Made by a program: the position numbers and the translations under genes. The notes under the pieces were generated by a model, which was not told where the DNA came from, made no database searches, and was given only the letters and a program-made list of their open reading frames with translations. Shown one piece after another: positions 1 to 8,665 of a DNA stretch of 64,000 nt. The first letter of the stretch is position 1. Every line of letters starts with the position of its first letter. This DNA comes from Chryseobacterium caseinilyticum (lineage in GTDB: Bacteria > Bacteroidota > Bacteroidia > Flavobacteriales > Weeksellaceae), in NCBI RefSeq assembly GCF_014837145.1, contig NZ_JACYFS010000002.1, forward strand, positions 218,929-282,928. The letters run 5' to 3'.

Positions 1-480
1 GACGGAGAATGTGTGATCAAAATGAAGCACAAAATCACCTGTCTCTTTAGGGATCATTTTTATTTCGTACCGGTATAACTTTTTAGCCGGATCTTCCTTT
101 GCAGAAGTTGTGATGTAGGTATTCGGGCAATTGCCATAATCATCCGAAACATAACCTTCGGCTATTATTTTAAACTTTTTCTCAGCATAAAGAAGGTTGT
201 AAGATGTAGAAGCTTTTGTAAGTTTGGAAGTAGATATCGCAAATGGTGGTGTGTAGTCCAGTTTTACAGAGTCCATTTTTATTACGTGATATCCATTGGT
301 TGAGACACGTCCACGAATGGTGATTGTATCACCCACGTTGTAGATTTTGTCGTTATTCAGACTGATTTTGATGAGGCTGGGGTTTACTTCAATTTGTTCC
401 TCATGAAATCCCGAACAGTCTGTTGACATGATTAGATGAATACCCAATAAAAATATCGCAATCGTGTAGAATTTTTTCAT
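1..480 (-). CDS. Secreted or lipid-anchored protein of unknown function, C-terminus cut by the window edge
   Basis: An open frame runs from an ATG at 480 to the left edge (160 codons, no stop), so only the N-terminal part is present. It begins MKKFYTIAIFLLGIHLIM, a typical signal peptide. A cysteine follows at residue 22 (STDC), which could be a loose Bacteroidota lipobox, so a lipoprotein is possible but not certain. The mature part looks like a beta-rich extracellular domain (VGDTITIRGRVSTNGYHV and similar strands). I do not recognise a family. It is transcribed divergently from dnaG. Confidence 0.7.
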   Translation of the reverse strand, partial: MKKFYTIAIFLLGIHLIMSTDCSGFHEEQIEVNPSLIKISLNNDKIYNVGDTITIRGRVSTNGYHVIKMDSVKLDYTPPFAISTSKLTKASTSYNLLYAEKKFKIIAEGYVSDDYGNCPNTYITTSAKEDPAKKLYRYEIKMIPKETGDFVLHFDHTFSV

Positions 481-544
481 TTTATTTTTTTTCTAAAAAT
501 ACTCTAAAAAACAATTACTTAGATAAAATTTAGGCTTTTGACTG

Positions 545-552
545 TAATTTTG
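545..552 (+). promoter_or_regulatory. Candidate -7 promoter element for dnaG
   Basis: TAATTTTG fits the Bacteroidota -7 consensus TAnnTTTG and would give a leader of about 30 nt before the dnaG ATG. No clear -33 TTTG is seen at the usual spacing. A second match, TATTTTTG at 575-582, is too close to the ATG unless the message is leaderless. Confidence 0.4.
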
Positions 553-586
553 CTGAAGCTCAAAATCATTTCATTATTTTTGCTAA

Positions 587-2548
587 ATGATCTCCAAACA
601 GACGATAGATAAAATATTTTCCACAATCCGCGTAGAAGAGATTGTGGGCGAATACGTGCAGCTGAAAAGAGCGGGATCCAATTTTAAAGGGTTGAGCCCG
701 TTTCATGAAGAAAAATCGCCGAGTTTTGTTGTATCTCCGAGCAAGCAGATCTGGAAAGATTTCTCGACTGGGAAGGGAGGGACAGCGATTTCGTTTTTAA
801 TGGAAATCGAAAATTTTACCTACCCAGAAGCACTTCGTCATGCAGCCAAAAAATATGCAATCGAAATTGAAGAAGACCGTCAGGAATTCTCTGAGGAAGC
901 CAAAATTGCACAGACGGAAAGAGATATTCTTTATAAAATTCATGAAATTGCCAACGATTATTTCCAGAATATTTTGTGGGAAAATGAGGAGGGAAGATCT
1001 ATTGGTCTTTCGTATTTCAGAGAACGTGAGCTGAAGGATGACATCATCAGAAAATTTCAGCTGGGATATTCTCCGGAAAAGAAAAATTCATTTACCGAAT
1101 ATGCGATTGAGAAAGGCTATTCCAAAGAAATTTTAGAGAAATCCGGACTTTCTATTTTTCCTGAAAATTCTCCGGCAGGCATCGACCGTTTCCGTGAAAG
1201 AGTGATGTTTCCAATTCACAGTTTTTCGGGAAGAGTTTTAGGTTTTGGAGCCAGAATTCTGAAGAACAATATTAAAACCGCCAAATATCTCAACTCTCCG
1301 GAGACAGAAATTTATCATAAATCAAATGTTCTTTATGGCTTAAACCAAAGCAAACAGGCGATTTCCAGAAAAAATGTCTGTCTATTGGTGGAAGGTTATA
1401 TGGATGTGATTTCGCTCCATCTTTCGGGAATTGAAAATGTGGTGGCGAGTTCCGGAACTTCTTTGACAACTGAGCAAATTAAACTGATCAAAAGACTTAC
1501 GGAGAATGTGACCATTCTGTTTGATGGTGATAATGCTGGAATCAAAGCCAGTTTCAGGAGCATCGATATGCTTCTGGCGGAAGGCATGAACATCCGTGTT
1601 CTGCTCTTTCCCGAAGGCGACGACCCCGATTCTTTTGCCCGGAAACATCCTCAGGATTACGTAGAGAAATTTATTGAAAACGAAGCGACAGATTTCATCG
1701 ATTTTAAAGCTGAAATTCTTCTTAAAGATGCCGGAACAGATCCGATAAAAAAGGCTGATGCCATCCGGAACATCGTAAAGTCGGTTTCGTTTGTGCAGAA
1801 TGCTTTGAAAAAAGAAGTTTATCTGAAAGAAGTTTCAAATAAATTCGGGCTTTCGGAGCAGAGTCTTTTTAATGAGCTCGATATTCAGAAGCAGATCACG
1901 CAGAATCAGACCCAACACCAGCCAAAAGAACAGCAGAAACCTGCAAAACTGGAAATCGTTCCACAACAGGCAGAGCTTGAAGATTCGGTTCAGTTTAATA
2001 TTATTCATCAGGAAAATAAGCTGATTGATACAATGCTGATGTTTGGCGACATGGTTTTGGAAAGACAGGATGCCAATCTTGAGAAATACGAAATCACCGT
2101 CATTGAAGAAATTCTTCATCACTTTGAAGATGAGAATTATGAATTTCAGATTCCAACCAATCAGAAAATCATCGAAAACATCAAAATCGGAATTGAAAAT
2201 GAGGAAATACGTGCCGGAAATTTCTTTATCACGTTAATGGATGAAGATATTACACTGAAAGTGGCCGACGCTCTTCTCTCGCCCGACGATCTCAGCGACT
2301 GGTCAACGAGAAATATTTTCCCGCCCGCCATTGGTGATCATCTTGCTGCGGAAGTGGAAGCCAATATTCTCATTCACAAATATTATTACATTCATCTCCT
2401 CATCAGAAAAATGACCGCCGATCTCGAAAACCACCGTGAAAATAATCCTACCGCGTATTTTGATTCCATAAAAAAGATCATGATGCTCACAGAGTTTTCA
2501 AGGCAGTTGGCTACAAAACTGGAGTGGTCACCGATTACGAAGGTTTGA
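587..2548 (+). CDS. dnaG: DNA primase DnaG with a degenerate zinc-binding domain
   Basis: Synthesises RNA primers at the replication fork. Order: CHC2-type N-terminal domain (about 1-95), primase core with TOPRIM (LLVEGYMDVISLH near 265 and the acidic ILFDGDNAG near 310), and a C-terminal helicase-interaction region. The length, 653 aa, is normal for the family. The oddity is the zinc site. The positions that are Cys-His-Cys-Cys in E. coli DnaG are Ser37, His40, Asp58 and Thr61 here (GLSPFH ... KDFST), so three of four ligands are gone while the fold-defining PSFVVSPSKQIWKDF surroundings are kept. From memory this also holds in other flavobacterial primases, so it is probably not a defect of this gene. 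Confidence 0.95.
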   Translation: MISKQTIDKIFSTIRVEEIVGEYVQLKRAGSNFKGLSPFHEEKSPSFVVSPSKQIWKDFSTGKGGTAISFLMEIENFTYPEALRHAAKKYAIEIEEDRQEFSEEAKIAQTERDILYKIHEIANDYFQNILWENEEGRSIGLSYFRERELKDDIIRKFQLGYSPEKKNSFTEYAIEKGYSKEILEKSGLSIFPENSPAGIDRFRERVMFPIHSFSGRVLGFGARILKNNIKTAKYLNSPETEIYHKSNVLYGLNQSKQAISRKNVCLLVEGYMDVISLHLSGIENVVASSGTSLTTEQIKLIKRLTENVTILFDGDNAGIKASFRSIDMLLAEGMNIRVLLFPEGDDPDSFARKHPQDYVEKFIENEATDFIDFKAEILLKDAGTDPIKKADAIRNIVKSVSFVQNALKKEVYLKEVSNKFGLSEQSLFNELDIQKQITQNQTQHQPKEQQKPAKLEIVPQQAELEDSVQFNIIHQENKLIDTMLMFGDMVLERQDANLEKYEITVIEEILHHFEDENYEFQIPTNQKIIENIKIGIENEEIRAGNFFITLMDEDITLKVADALLSPDDLSDWSTRNIFPPAIGDHLAAEVEANILIHKYYYIHLLIRKMTADLENHRENNPTAYFDSIKKIMMLTEFSRQLATKLEWSPITKV

Positions 2549-2574
2549 TTTTAAATTTATTCATATAAATATCC

Positions 2575-3978
2575 ATGAAAAAACTGTTTTTCTTACTTGT
2601 TCTGATTTTCTCATCAAATATTTTGTTTGCTCAGACAGATCATCATTCCACGGCGATTAAAAATTTTCAGACTCAATATAATTCTGGAAAATACGAGTTG
2701 GTTTTCAACTCTTTTTCGCCTGAAATGCAGAAAGCTCTGCCACTCGAAAGTACAAAACAGTTTCTTGAAGGTCTAAGGTCTCAGGCCGGACAAATCACTT
2801 CGACAAAACTTTCAACTAAAGAAGGTACAACTGCGATTTACAACACCAATTTTGAGAGAGCAACACTGGAAATTCATCTCTCACTCGACGCCGGCAACAA
2901 AGTAAGTGGGCTTTTGATACAACCCGTGACTGAGAAACAATCAGCGATGAAAAGTGAGGTCAATAATGCGTTGAATACTTATCCTAAAGAAATTTCAGAT
3001 TTGATTTTTTCAAAAACGAAAGATTTTCCCGATAATACTCAGGTTTCAATTGCTGTCATTAAAGATGGAAAAACAAATTATTACGGAATTTTAAAATCAG
3101 ATAAGACCGTTAAAACTTCAGAAAATCAAAATAAAGTTTTTGAAATCGGTTCGCTGACGAAAGTTTTTACTTCCACAGTTCTGGCTTCTCTTGTTACTGA
3201 TCGAAAAGTGAAACTGACTGATGAAATCAACAGGTTTTATCCGTTTCCGTTTAAAAATAATGTGAAAATTACGTTTGAAACTCTAGCCAATCACACTTCA
3301 GGTTTGCAACGGCTTCCTGAAAATATCAACCTTTCTGATATCTCAAATCCGTACAAAAATTATGGGAGTGAGCAGCTTTACGATTATCTTAAAAATGGTT
3401 TAAATCTGAAAAATAATTCAGAGAAAAAATATGATTATTCCAATCTGGGAGCAGGTTTGCTTGGTCATACTTTAGCTGTGTCGCAAAAAACCGGCTTTAC
3501 AGAACTCCTTCAGAAAAGAATATTTGACAGATTTAAAATGAATAATTCGTTCACAAGCTCAAAGGATTTAGGTTCAAAATTGGTTAAAGGTCTAAATGCT
3601 GATGGGCAAGAGGTTTCCAACTGGGATTTTGATGTCCTTTTCGGTGGTGGCGGAATTTTATCAACAACTGAAGATCTTTCAAAGTTTGCCACAGCACAGT
3701 TTGACTTGAAAAATACTGATCTTACTCTGACGAGAACGCCCACATTTACAGTCAGCGAAAAAATGAAAATGGGATTGGGATGGCATATTTTAAAATCCCA
3801 GAACGGAAATGATCTTTTCTGGCACAATGGCGGAACAGCGGGATATTCATCATCGATGGCAATCGATACTGCAGGAAAAACAGCGGTTGTTATTCTGTCA
3901 AATGTTTCAGCTTTCAACCCTAAAATGGGTAGTATTGATCAACTTTGTTTTGAACTGATGAAACAAATCGGGAATTAA
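2575..3978 (+). CDS. Exported serine hydrolase, beta-lactamase (class C/AmpC-like) fold
   Basis: 467 aa with a signal peptide ending near ILFAQ. Residues about 25-125 form a small alpha/beta domain of the DUF3887 type. The rest is a beta-lactamase-related (PF00144) domain with all three signatures: SxxK as SLTK (EIGSLTKVF), YxN as YSN (KYDYSNLGAG) and HxG as HNGG (FWHNGGTAGYSS). Such proteins act in the periplasm as peptidases, esterases or penicillin-binding-like enzymes. True beta-lactamase activity cannot be deduced. It starts 27 bases after dnaG and may be read through from it. Confidence 0.85.
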   Translation: MKKLFFLLVLIFSSNILFAQTDHHSTAIKNFQTQYNSGKYELVFNSFSPEMQKALPLESTKQFLEGLRSQAGQITSTKLSTKEGTTAIYNTNFERATLEIHLSLDAGNKVSGLLIQPVTEKQSAMKSEVNNALNTYPKEISDLIFSKTKDFPDNTQVSIAVIKDGKTNYYGILKSDKTVKTSENQNKVFEIGSLTKVFTSTVLASLVTDRKVKLTDEINRFYPFPFKNNVKITFETLANHTSGLQRLPENINLSDISNPYKNYGSEQLYDYLKNGLNLKNNSEKKYDYSNLGAGLLGHTLAVSQKTGFTELLQKRIFDRFKMNNSFTSSKDLGSKLVKGLNADGQEVSNWDFDVLFGGGGILSTTEDLSKFATAQFDLKNTDLTLTRTPTFTVSEKMKMGLGWHILKSQNGNDLFWHNGGTAGYSSSMAIDTAGKTAVVILSNVSAFNPKMGSIDQLCFELMKQIGN

Positions 3979-4031
3979 AATTATATTGATAAATCCGTTG
4001 CTCAGCAATTTTCATGGTTACATACTATTGC

Positions 4032-4039
4032 TATATTTG
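4032..4039 (+). promoter_or_regulatory. Candidate -7 element for the 4085 gene
   Basis: TATATTTG matches TAnnTTTG exactly and lies 45 bases before the ATG. A T-rich stretch about 20 bases upstream only loosely resembles a -33 TTTG. Confidence 0.4.
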
Positions 4040-4084
4040 TTTCGTTTTAAATAAATTACAACTGTAATTTAAAAACTTAAAACC

Positions 4085-4570
4085 ATGAAACCATTTTTAA
4101 TTTTATTCCTATTTGTCTGCTCATTCTGCTTTGCTCAGGAAAAAGAAATTGTAAAAATCCTCAATGACGAACTTAAAAATGAGCTGAGAAATCAGTTTAC
4201 CTATCCTCATTTTGATGGCGATACCGTTACGCTCACGAAAGAATTTTCTATCGATAAAAATAAAATTCTGAGTGTGGAAATCAAAAAACAAAACGGATTT
4301 CGTGTGTATACTGAAAGGCAGGAAGTACATCTGTCAAAAATTTCCAGTATCGGGAAAGACATCAATATAATTTTGAATTCGGATGGGGGAGATGTGCAGA
4401 TCAAATCGAAAAGTGTTGACAAAGATAACAATCAGCAAACCCGCAGCACCAACAGCGAAACTTTTTTTACCTATCTGCATTTCAATAACAACGAGCATAT
4501 CGGGAATAATCTCGTAAAGGCTTTTGCTAAAGCAGGCTACACTGTTAAAAAGGTGTATTGGTACGATTAA
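4085..4570 (+). CDS. Small secreted protein of unknown function
   Basis: 161 aa with a clear signal peptide (KPFLILFLFVCSFCFAQ, cleavage after AQ). The mature part is about 140 residues, mixed alpha/beta, polar and lysine-rich, with no catalytic motif I can name. It lies between the serine hydrolase and clpP with its own candidate promoter. A periplasmic or surface location is inferred from the signal peptide only. Confidence 0.65.
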   Translation: MKPFLILFLFVCSFCFAQEKEIVKILNDELKNELRNQFTYPHFDGDTVTLTKEFSIDKNKILSVEIKKQNGFRVYTERQEVHLSKISSIGKDINIILNSDGGDVQIKSKSVDKDNNQQTRSTNSETFFTYLHFNNNEHIGNNLVKAFAKAGYTVKKVYWYD

Positions 4571-4673
4571 GGACTTTCAAATAAATAGCAATGCACTTCA
4601 TTTTAAATTCTTATCACCACTATTAAGAACATTTTTTCTGCTTAAATTTTTCGTGTTTCTGCCATAATGTCCT

Positions 4674-4681
4674 TACATTTG
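4674..4681 (+). promoter_or_regulatory. Candidate -7 element for clpP
   Basis: TACATTTG fits TAnnTTTG and lies 48 bases upstream of the clpP ATG. No strong -33 is visible. Confidence 0.4.
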
Positions 4682-4729
4682 TTTGGAACGAAATTAGTCA
4701 CTCAAAAGGAAAAGATAATTTAATTACCT

Positions 4730-5416
4730 ATGGATATTAAAAAAGAATTCAGAGATTTCTCTGTAAAACACTTAGGAAACAGCGGTCTCGCGACCGATCA
4801 GTATATGGGAATGTATGGGCCTACCAACCTTACGCCGTATATCATGGAAGAAAGAAGACTGAATGTGGCACAAATGGATGTATTCTCCCGTTTAATGATG
4901 GACAGAATTATCTTCCTCGGAACAGGTATTGATGATCAGGTAGCCAATATTGTTACTGCTCAGCTTCTGTTCCTTGAAAGTTCAGATTCTGCGAAGGATA
5001 TTCAGATTTACATCAATTCTCCTGGAGGTAGCGTTTATGCTGGTTTGGGAATTTATGACACCATGCAGATCATCAAGCCTGACGTTGCAACCATCTGTAC
5101 AGGAATTGCTGCTTCAATGGGAGCTGTACTTCTGGTAGCTGGGGAAAAAGGAAAACGTTCAGCTTTGAAACACTCAAGAGTAATGATTCACCAGCCAAGC
5201 GGAGGCGCACAGGGTGTAGCTTCTGATATGGAAATCAATTTAAGAGAGATGCTGAAGCTTAAAAAAGAATTATACGATATCATTTCTGAGCATTCAGGAC
5301 AGACTTACGAGTGGGTTGAAAAAGCATCAGACAGAGATTACTGGATGACTTCTACTGAAGCTAAAGATTTTGGAATGGTAGATGAAGTTTTACAGAGATC
5401 GAAAAAAGAGTTGTAA
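4730..5416 (+). CDS. clpP: ATP-dependent Clp protease proteolytic subunit ClpP
   Basis: The 228-aa serine peptidase subunit that forms a tetradecameric chamber and degrades substrates unfolded by ClpX or ClpC. The catalytic triad is visible: Ser129 in GIAASMGAVLL, His154 in MIHQPSGG and Asp203 in SDRDYWMT. The YINSPGGSVYAGLGIYD strand is canonical. The N-terminal extension of about 25 residues compared with E. coli is common in Bacteroidota. It has its own promoter and ends before a strong hairpin terminator, so it looks monocistronic. No clpX is seen in the window. Confidence 0.97.
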   Translation: MDIKKEFRDFSVKHLGNSGLATDQYMGMYGPTNLTPYIMEERRLNVAQMDVFSRLMMDRIIFLGTGIDDQVANIVTAQLLFLESSDSAKDIQIYINSPGGSVYAGLGIYDTMQIIKPDVATICTGIAASMGAVLLVAGEKGKRSALKHSRVMIHQPSGGAQGVASDMEINLREMLKLKKELYDIISEHSGQTYEWVEKASDRDYWMTSTEAKDFGMVDEVLQRSKKEL

Positions 5417-5461
5417 TTCGGTAATTTGAAAATGTGTCAATTTGAAAATTGACCAGATATT

Positions 5462-5498
5462 AAAAAAGGGATGTAATTTGATATTACGTCCCTTTTTT
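5462..5498. terminator. Bidirectional terminator between clpP and tpiA
   Basis: A 16-bp near-perfect stem (one G-U) pairs 5462-5477 with 5483-5498 around a 5-base loop. The outer arms are runs of A and T, so it can end the converging transcripts of both clpP and tpiA. Confidence 0.85.
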
Positions 5499-5532
5499 TA
5501 TTTTCAAATTGACTCCCCGCCAAATTTTCAAA

Positions 5533-6291
5533 TTAATTAAAACCTTCAATAATTTTAGAGAAATCTTCAACTTTTAAAGCTGCACCGCCGATCAAACCAC
5601 CGTCGATGTCTGGTTGAGAGAAAATTTCTTTTGCATTATCCGGTTTTACAGAACCACCGTAAAGAATTGACACTTCGTCAGCAACTTCCTGTCCATACTT
5701 TTCTGCAATACTACTTCTGATGTGAGCGTGGATTTCCTGAGCCTGCTCCGGTGTAGCCGTTTCGCCGGTTCCGATTGCCCAAACCGGTTCGTAGGCGATC
5801 ACAACTTTTTTAATTTCTTCTGCTGACAAAGTAAATAAAGCAGTTTCAGTCTGTGTTTTTACAACGTCAAAATGTTGTCCAGCCTTTCTTTGGTCTAAAG
5901 TTTCTCCGTTACAGTAAACAGGGATTAAGCCTTTATCCAAAGCTAATTTCACTTTTTTGTTACAACTCTCGTCGTTTTCACCGTGGTATTGTCTTCTTTC
6001 AGAATGACCGATTAAAGTTCCGTCAGCGTCGATAGATTCAAGCATATCAACAGAGATTTCTCCTGTGTAAGCACCGCTTTCGTGCGTGCTGATGTCTTGA
6101 GCAAAAACTCCGATTTCGTCGTTTTCAAAAACGTCTTTCGCCATCATCAGATACAGTGACGGTGGAGCGATCCACACTTCACAGTTGGATTTGTTGCTCA
6201 TGGTGTATTCCAGTAATTGGGTCATCAGCTGTTGAGCCTCAATTACGTTTTTGTTCATTTTCCAGTTTCCTGCAACTATTTTTCGTCTCAT
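5533..6291 (-). CDS. tpiA: Triose-phosphate isomerase
   Basis: Interconverts dihydroxyacetone phosphate and glyceraldehyde 3-phosphate in glycolysis and gluconeogenesis, in the cytosol. It has the full TIM-barrel length (252 aa) with all active-site residues: Asn9 and Lys11 (AGNWKMN), His96 (LIGHSERR) and Glu168 (AYEPVWAIGTG). The phosphate-binding SILYGGSVKPDN and GGLIGGAAL are also present. It is the downstream member of a minus-strand group with TerB-like, DoxX-like and DUF1599 genes, an arrangement I recall from other flavobacteria. Confidence 0.97.
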   Translation of the reverse strand: MRRKIVAGNWKMNKNVIEAQQLMTQLLEYTMSNKSNCEVWIAPPSLYLMMAKDVFENDEIGVFAQDISTHESGAYTGEISVDMLESIDADGTLIGHSERRQYHGENDESCNKKVKLALDKGLIPVYCNGETLDQRKAGQHFDVVKTQTETALFTLSAEEIKKVVIAYEPVWAIGTGETATPEQAQEIHAHIRSSIAEKYGQEVADEVSILYGGSVKPDNAKEIFSQPDIDGGLIGGAALKVEDFSKIIEGFN

Positions 6292-6425
6292 TATTTTTAT
6301 ATATTTCTATTAGGGTTTAGAATAAATTTTAATTGTTTGGTAAAGCTATTATTTCCTGAAAATTTTCCTCCCTCTAAGGCTGGGGTTAAGAAAATTTTTG
6401 GGAATTTCAATCGGCGTGAGGCTTT

Positions 6426-6776
6426 CTAATTCAAATTCCAAAGATTTTTCAAAAGCACATAAAAAGTATGCTCTTCATCGGTCACCACATCATCCGCTTT
6501 GATCAGTGTCTTAGCAAATTGAATGAAATTAAGACGCTCCTTTTCAGTAGAATCTTCAAGAAAACATCTTCCGTGAAATTCAAAATGATCTTTCCATTCT
6601 TCAGGCTGAAGGAGAGCGATGGTTTCCAACTCGTTATCCAGATTCATTTTAAACGGAAACTCGTCAGCCAGATATTGCTGAACGAGCATTCCTTCCTCGG
6701 GAGCAAATTCGCCGTCAACAGATGAAAGAATCATTAAAAGGTGATATCCGGCGATTGATTTATTTGATTTCTGCAT
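6426..6776 (-). CDS. TerB-like small protein
   Basis: 116 aa, all-helical, with two acidic calcium/metal-loop-like segments typical of the TerB fold: SSVDGEFAPEEG near the N-terminus and ADDVVTDEEH near the C-terminus. No signal peptide. TerB-like proteins are linked to tellurite resistance and stress signalling in some bacteria, but the role of this single-domain form is unknown. It lies between tpiA and the DoxX-like gene on the same strand. Confidence 0.65.
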   Translation of the reverse strand: MQKSNKSIAGYHLLMILSSVDGEFAPEEGMLVQQYLADEFPFKMNLDNELETIALLQPEEWKDHFEFHGRCFLEDSTEKERLNFIQFAKTLIKADDVVTDEEHTFYVLLKNLWNLN

Positions 6777-6829
6777 GCTATAATTATTTAAGATTTAAAA
6801 TTCAGGATTTAAAATTGATCAGTCTGCTG

Positions 6830-7942
6830 CTATTTTATGTAGTCTTTTGCAGGTTGCTTGTCGATTATTTTTCCGTTTTTTAAGGTTAAAACGAAAGGAT
6901 TGCTTCTGGCAATGGTCTTAATGGCAGTCTCATCCATCATGGCATTTTTCACTGTTTTAAAGGTTGTCGGGATGGTAGACACTCCGTATTTTACAGCATT
7001 TTTATTCAAATTTACTTTTGCTTCCACCTGCTTCAGAAGTTCCGGAGAAACATCATGGGGATGATAAGAAAAGATAATAACTGCCTCGGGAGCGTTCAGA
7101 ATTTCGTCTGTAACCTCACCGCCTTCAGTATTTTCTACCTTAAATTTTGCTATTTCAGATTTGTAACCTTCTTTCACCAAAACAGATTCATTTTTATCTT
7201 CCTCAATTTTCCATGGAGTATTTTCTGCCCAGTACTCGGTCTGCTTGATGTAATCGTCCTGATTCACCTTTCTTACCTCCTTTGTTTTTTCGTTTTTCAT
7301 TGAATAGAAAGTCTTGTATTCAAAAGGGTTTGCAGCGATTTTTTTCTTTTCGGCATTCAAATCTGTGCCTATATTATAGTCCCTGAAGTCAATCAGTGGC
7401 TCCTTAACAATTCCCATCGTCATAAAATAAATCAGAATCAGAGAGCATACGCCAAGAACAGCGTATTTTATTTTGGCATAAGAACGTGTCGGCTGTCTGT
7501 CGCTGTATTCATCGGCCTTTTGGAATTCTTTGCTGTAAAGAATAAACAGAATAATCAATCCTGCAAGAAGCACAATGTCTTTTATGAAACTTTGCCAGGG
7601 CGTAAATTTAATGGCATCGCCGAAACATCCACAATCGGTTACGACATTGAAATAAGCGGAATAAAAAGTCAGAAATCCAAAGAAAACGCACAGTGAAATC
7701 AGTGCAGAAAGCGTGAATTTAAGTTTGAGTTTCAGCAAAAGCATCAGTCCAAGCCAAAGCTCCAGAACCACCATAATTACAGAAAAAAGTAAAGCAAATT
7801 TTTCCAGAAACGGCATGTTAAAAACCGGAGGTTCAAAATATTCTTCCATTTTAAAAGAAAAACCGACCAGATCGACAGCTTTCACAAATCCGGAAGCGAT
7901 GAAAATGATGGCAATGATGATGCGCAGTAAACCTTTAATCAT
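6830..7942 (-). CDS. BT_3928-type membrane protein with DoxX/MauE-like domain
   Basis: An inner-membrane protein with a four-helix DoxX/MauE-like N-terminal domain (about 1-145) containing the diagnostic DCGCFG motif. A further helix near 165-180 is followed by an extracytoplasmic C-terminal part with thioredoxin-like strands (AVIIFSYHP, STIPTTF). I start it at the ATG at 7942 (MIKGLLRIIIAIIF). The longer frame to 7984 needs a TTG start and would overlap DUF1599. The ATG start lies 16 bases after the DUF1599 stop, so the two are probably co-transcribed. A role in redox or thiol chemistry is an inference from the CGCFG motif. Confidence 0.8.
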   Translation of the reverse strand: MIKGLLRIIIAIIFIASGFVKAVDLVGFSFKMEEYFEPPVFNMPFLEKFALLFSVIMVVLELWLGLMLLLKLKLKFTLSALISLCVFFGFLTFYSAYFNVVTDCGCFGDAIKFTPWQSFIKDIVLLAGLIILFILYSKEFQKADEYSDRQPTRSYAKIKYAVLGVCSLILIYFMTMGIVKEPLIDFRDYNIGTDLNAEKKKIAANPFEYKTFYSMKNEKTKEVRKVNQDDYIKQTEYWAENTPWKIEEDKNESVLVKEGYKSEIAKFKVENTEGGEVTDEILNAPEAVIIFSYHPHDVSPELLKQVEAKVNLNKNAVKYGVSTIPTTFKTVKNAMMDETAIKTIARSNPFVLTLKNGKIIDKQPAKDYIK

Positions 7943-7958
7943 ATCAAATTGTTTTGGT

Positions 7959-8510
7959 TTAAGATTTTTGTTCTTTTTCAGCAAATTTTATCAGGCAGAA
8001 AACAGCGTAGTTCAGCATGTCAAAATAATTGGCATCCAGGCCTTCGGAAACTATTGTTTTTCCCTGATTGTCTTCTATCTGTTTGGTTCTCAAAACTTTC
8101 TGATATATTAAATCTGTTATCGATGAAATTCTCATATCTCTCCATGCCTCGCCGTAATCGTGGTTTTTCTTTTCCATTAAAGCCTGGGCTTCAGCAGAAT
8201 ATTTATCATAAAGATTTAAAATTTCATCAGGGTTTTCATTAAAATCATTTGAAAGGCCTTTCTCGAGCTGAATTAATCCGATGATAGAGTAGTTGACAAT
8301 CGCAATGAATTCTCCTTCCTCACTTTCGTCAATCATCTTAACATCCGTCATCTGTAAAGTGCGGATTCTGTTGACTTTAATATAAATCTGATCGGTGATT
8401 GAACTTGGGCGCAGAACCCGCCATGCAGCACCGTAATCGTGCATTTTTTTTATGAAAAGATCACGGCATTCTTTGATGATGGTACCGAACTGCTCTGAAG
8501 TTTTTGACAT
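7959..8510 (-). CDS. DUF1599 domain protein with an internal duplication
   Basis: A cytosolic protein of 183 aa made of two copies of a helical module: KKMHDYGAAWRVLRPSSITD in the first half and KKNHDYGEAWRDMRISSITD in the second, each followed by a similar K-R-x-R/K-T helix. DUF1599 has been grouped with nucleotide-modification-associated domains (from memory), but no activity is established here. The frame can be extended to an ATG at 8540, but a good -7 element (8528-8535) sits inside that extension and family members begin near CRDLFIKK, so 8510 is preferred. Confidence 0.85.
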   Translation of the reverse strand: MSKTSEQFGTIIKECRDLFIKKMHDYGAAWRVLRPSSITDQIYIKVNRIRTLQMTDVKMIDESEEGEFIAIVNYSIIGLIQLEKGLSNDFNENPDEILNLYDKYSAEAQALMEKKNHDYGEAWRDMRISSITDLIYQKVLRTKQIEDNQGKTIVSEGLDANYFDMLNYAVFCLIKFAEKEQKS

Positions 8511-8527
8511 ACATTTTCTTAATCTTT

Positions 8528-8535
8528 CAAATATA
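8528..8535 (-). promoter_or_regulatory. Candidate -7 element for the DUF1599-DoxX-tpiA group
   Basis: On the minus strand this reads TATATTTG, an exact TAnnTTTG match. It predicts a start of transcription near 8520 and a very short leader, and it argues against the ATG at 8540. Confidence 0.45.
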
Positions 8536-8634
8536 CACATTTTTGTCTTTTTAAACCTGACTTGAGACGGAATGGCAGCATATAAAAGTTATGACAGCAG
8601 TATAATTTTTTTTCATAATAATCAACTTTTGATT

Positions 8635-8642
8635 TAATTTTG
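8635..8642 (+). promoter_or_regulatory. Candidate -7 element for folP
   Basis: TAATTTTG (TAnnTTTG). It overlaps the GTG at 8642, so that GTG is unlikely to be the start of folP. The ATG at 8666 is favoured. It forms a divergent promoter pair with 8528-8535. Confidence 0.45.
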
Positions 8643-8665
8643 TGAGGTTAAAATACTGCAATCGA

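Noticed and set aside
3510..3917. 135-codon minus-strand frame
   Set aside because: Antisense to the catalytic region of the serine hydrolase, whose motifs are intact.
2575..3978. Antibiotic-resistance beta-lactamase
   Set aside because: Motifs show the fold only; the N-terminal DUF3887-like domain and weak similarity favour a peptidase/esterase-like enzyme.
7943..7984. Longer start of the DoxX-like gene
   Set aside because: Needs TTG and overlaps DUF1599; a good ATG follows at 7942.
8511..8540. Longer start of the DUF1599 gene
   Set aside because: Contains an exact -7 element and does not match where family members begin.
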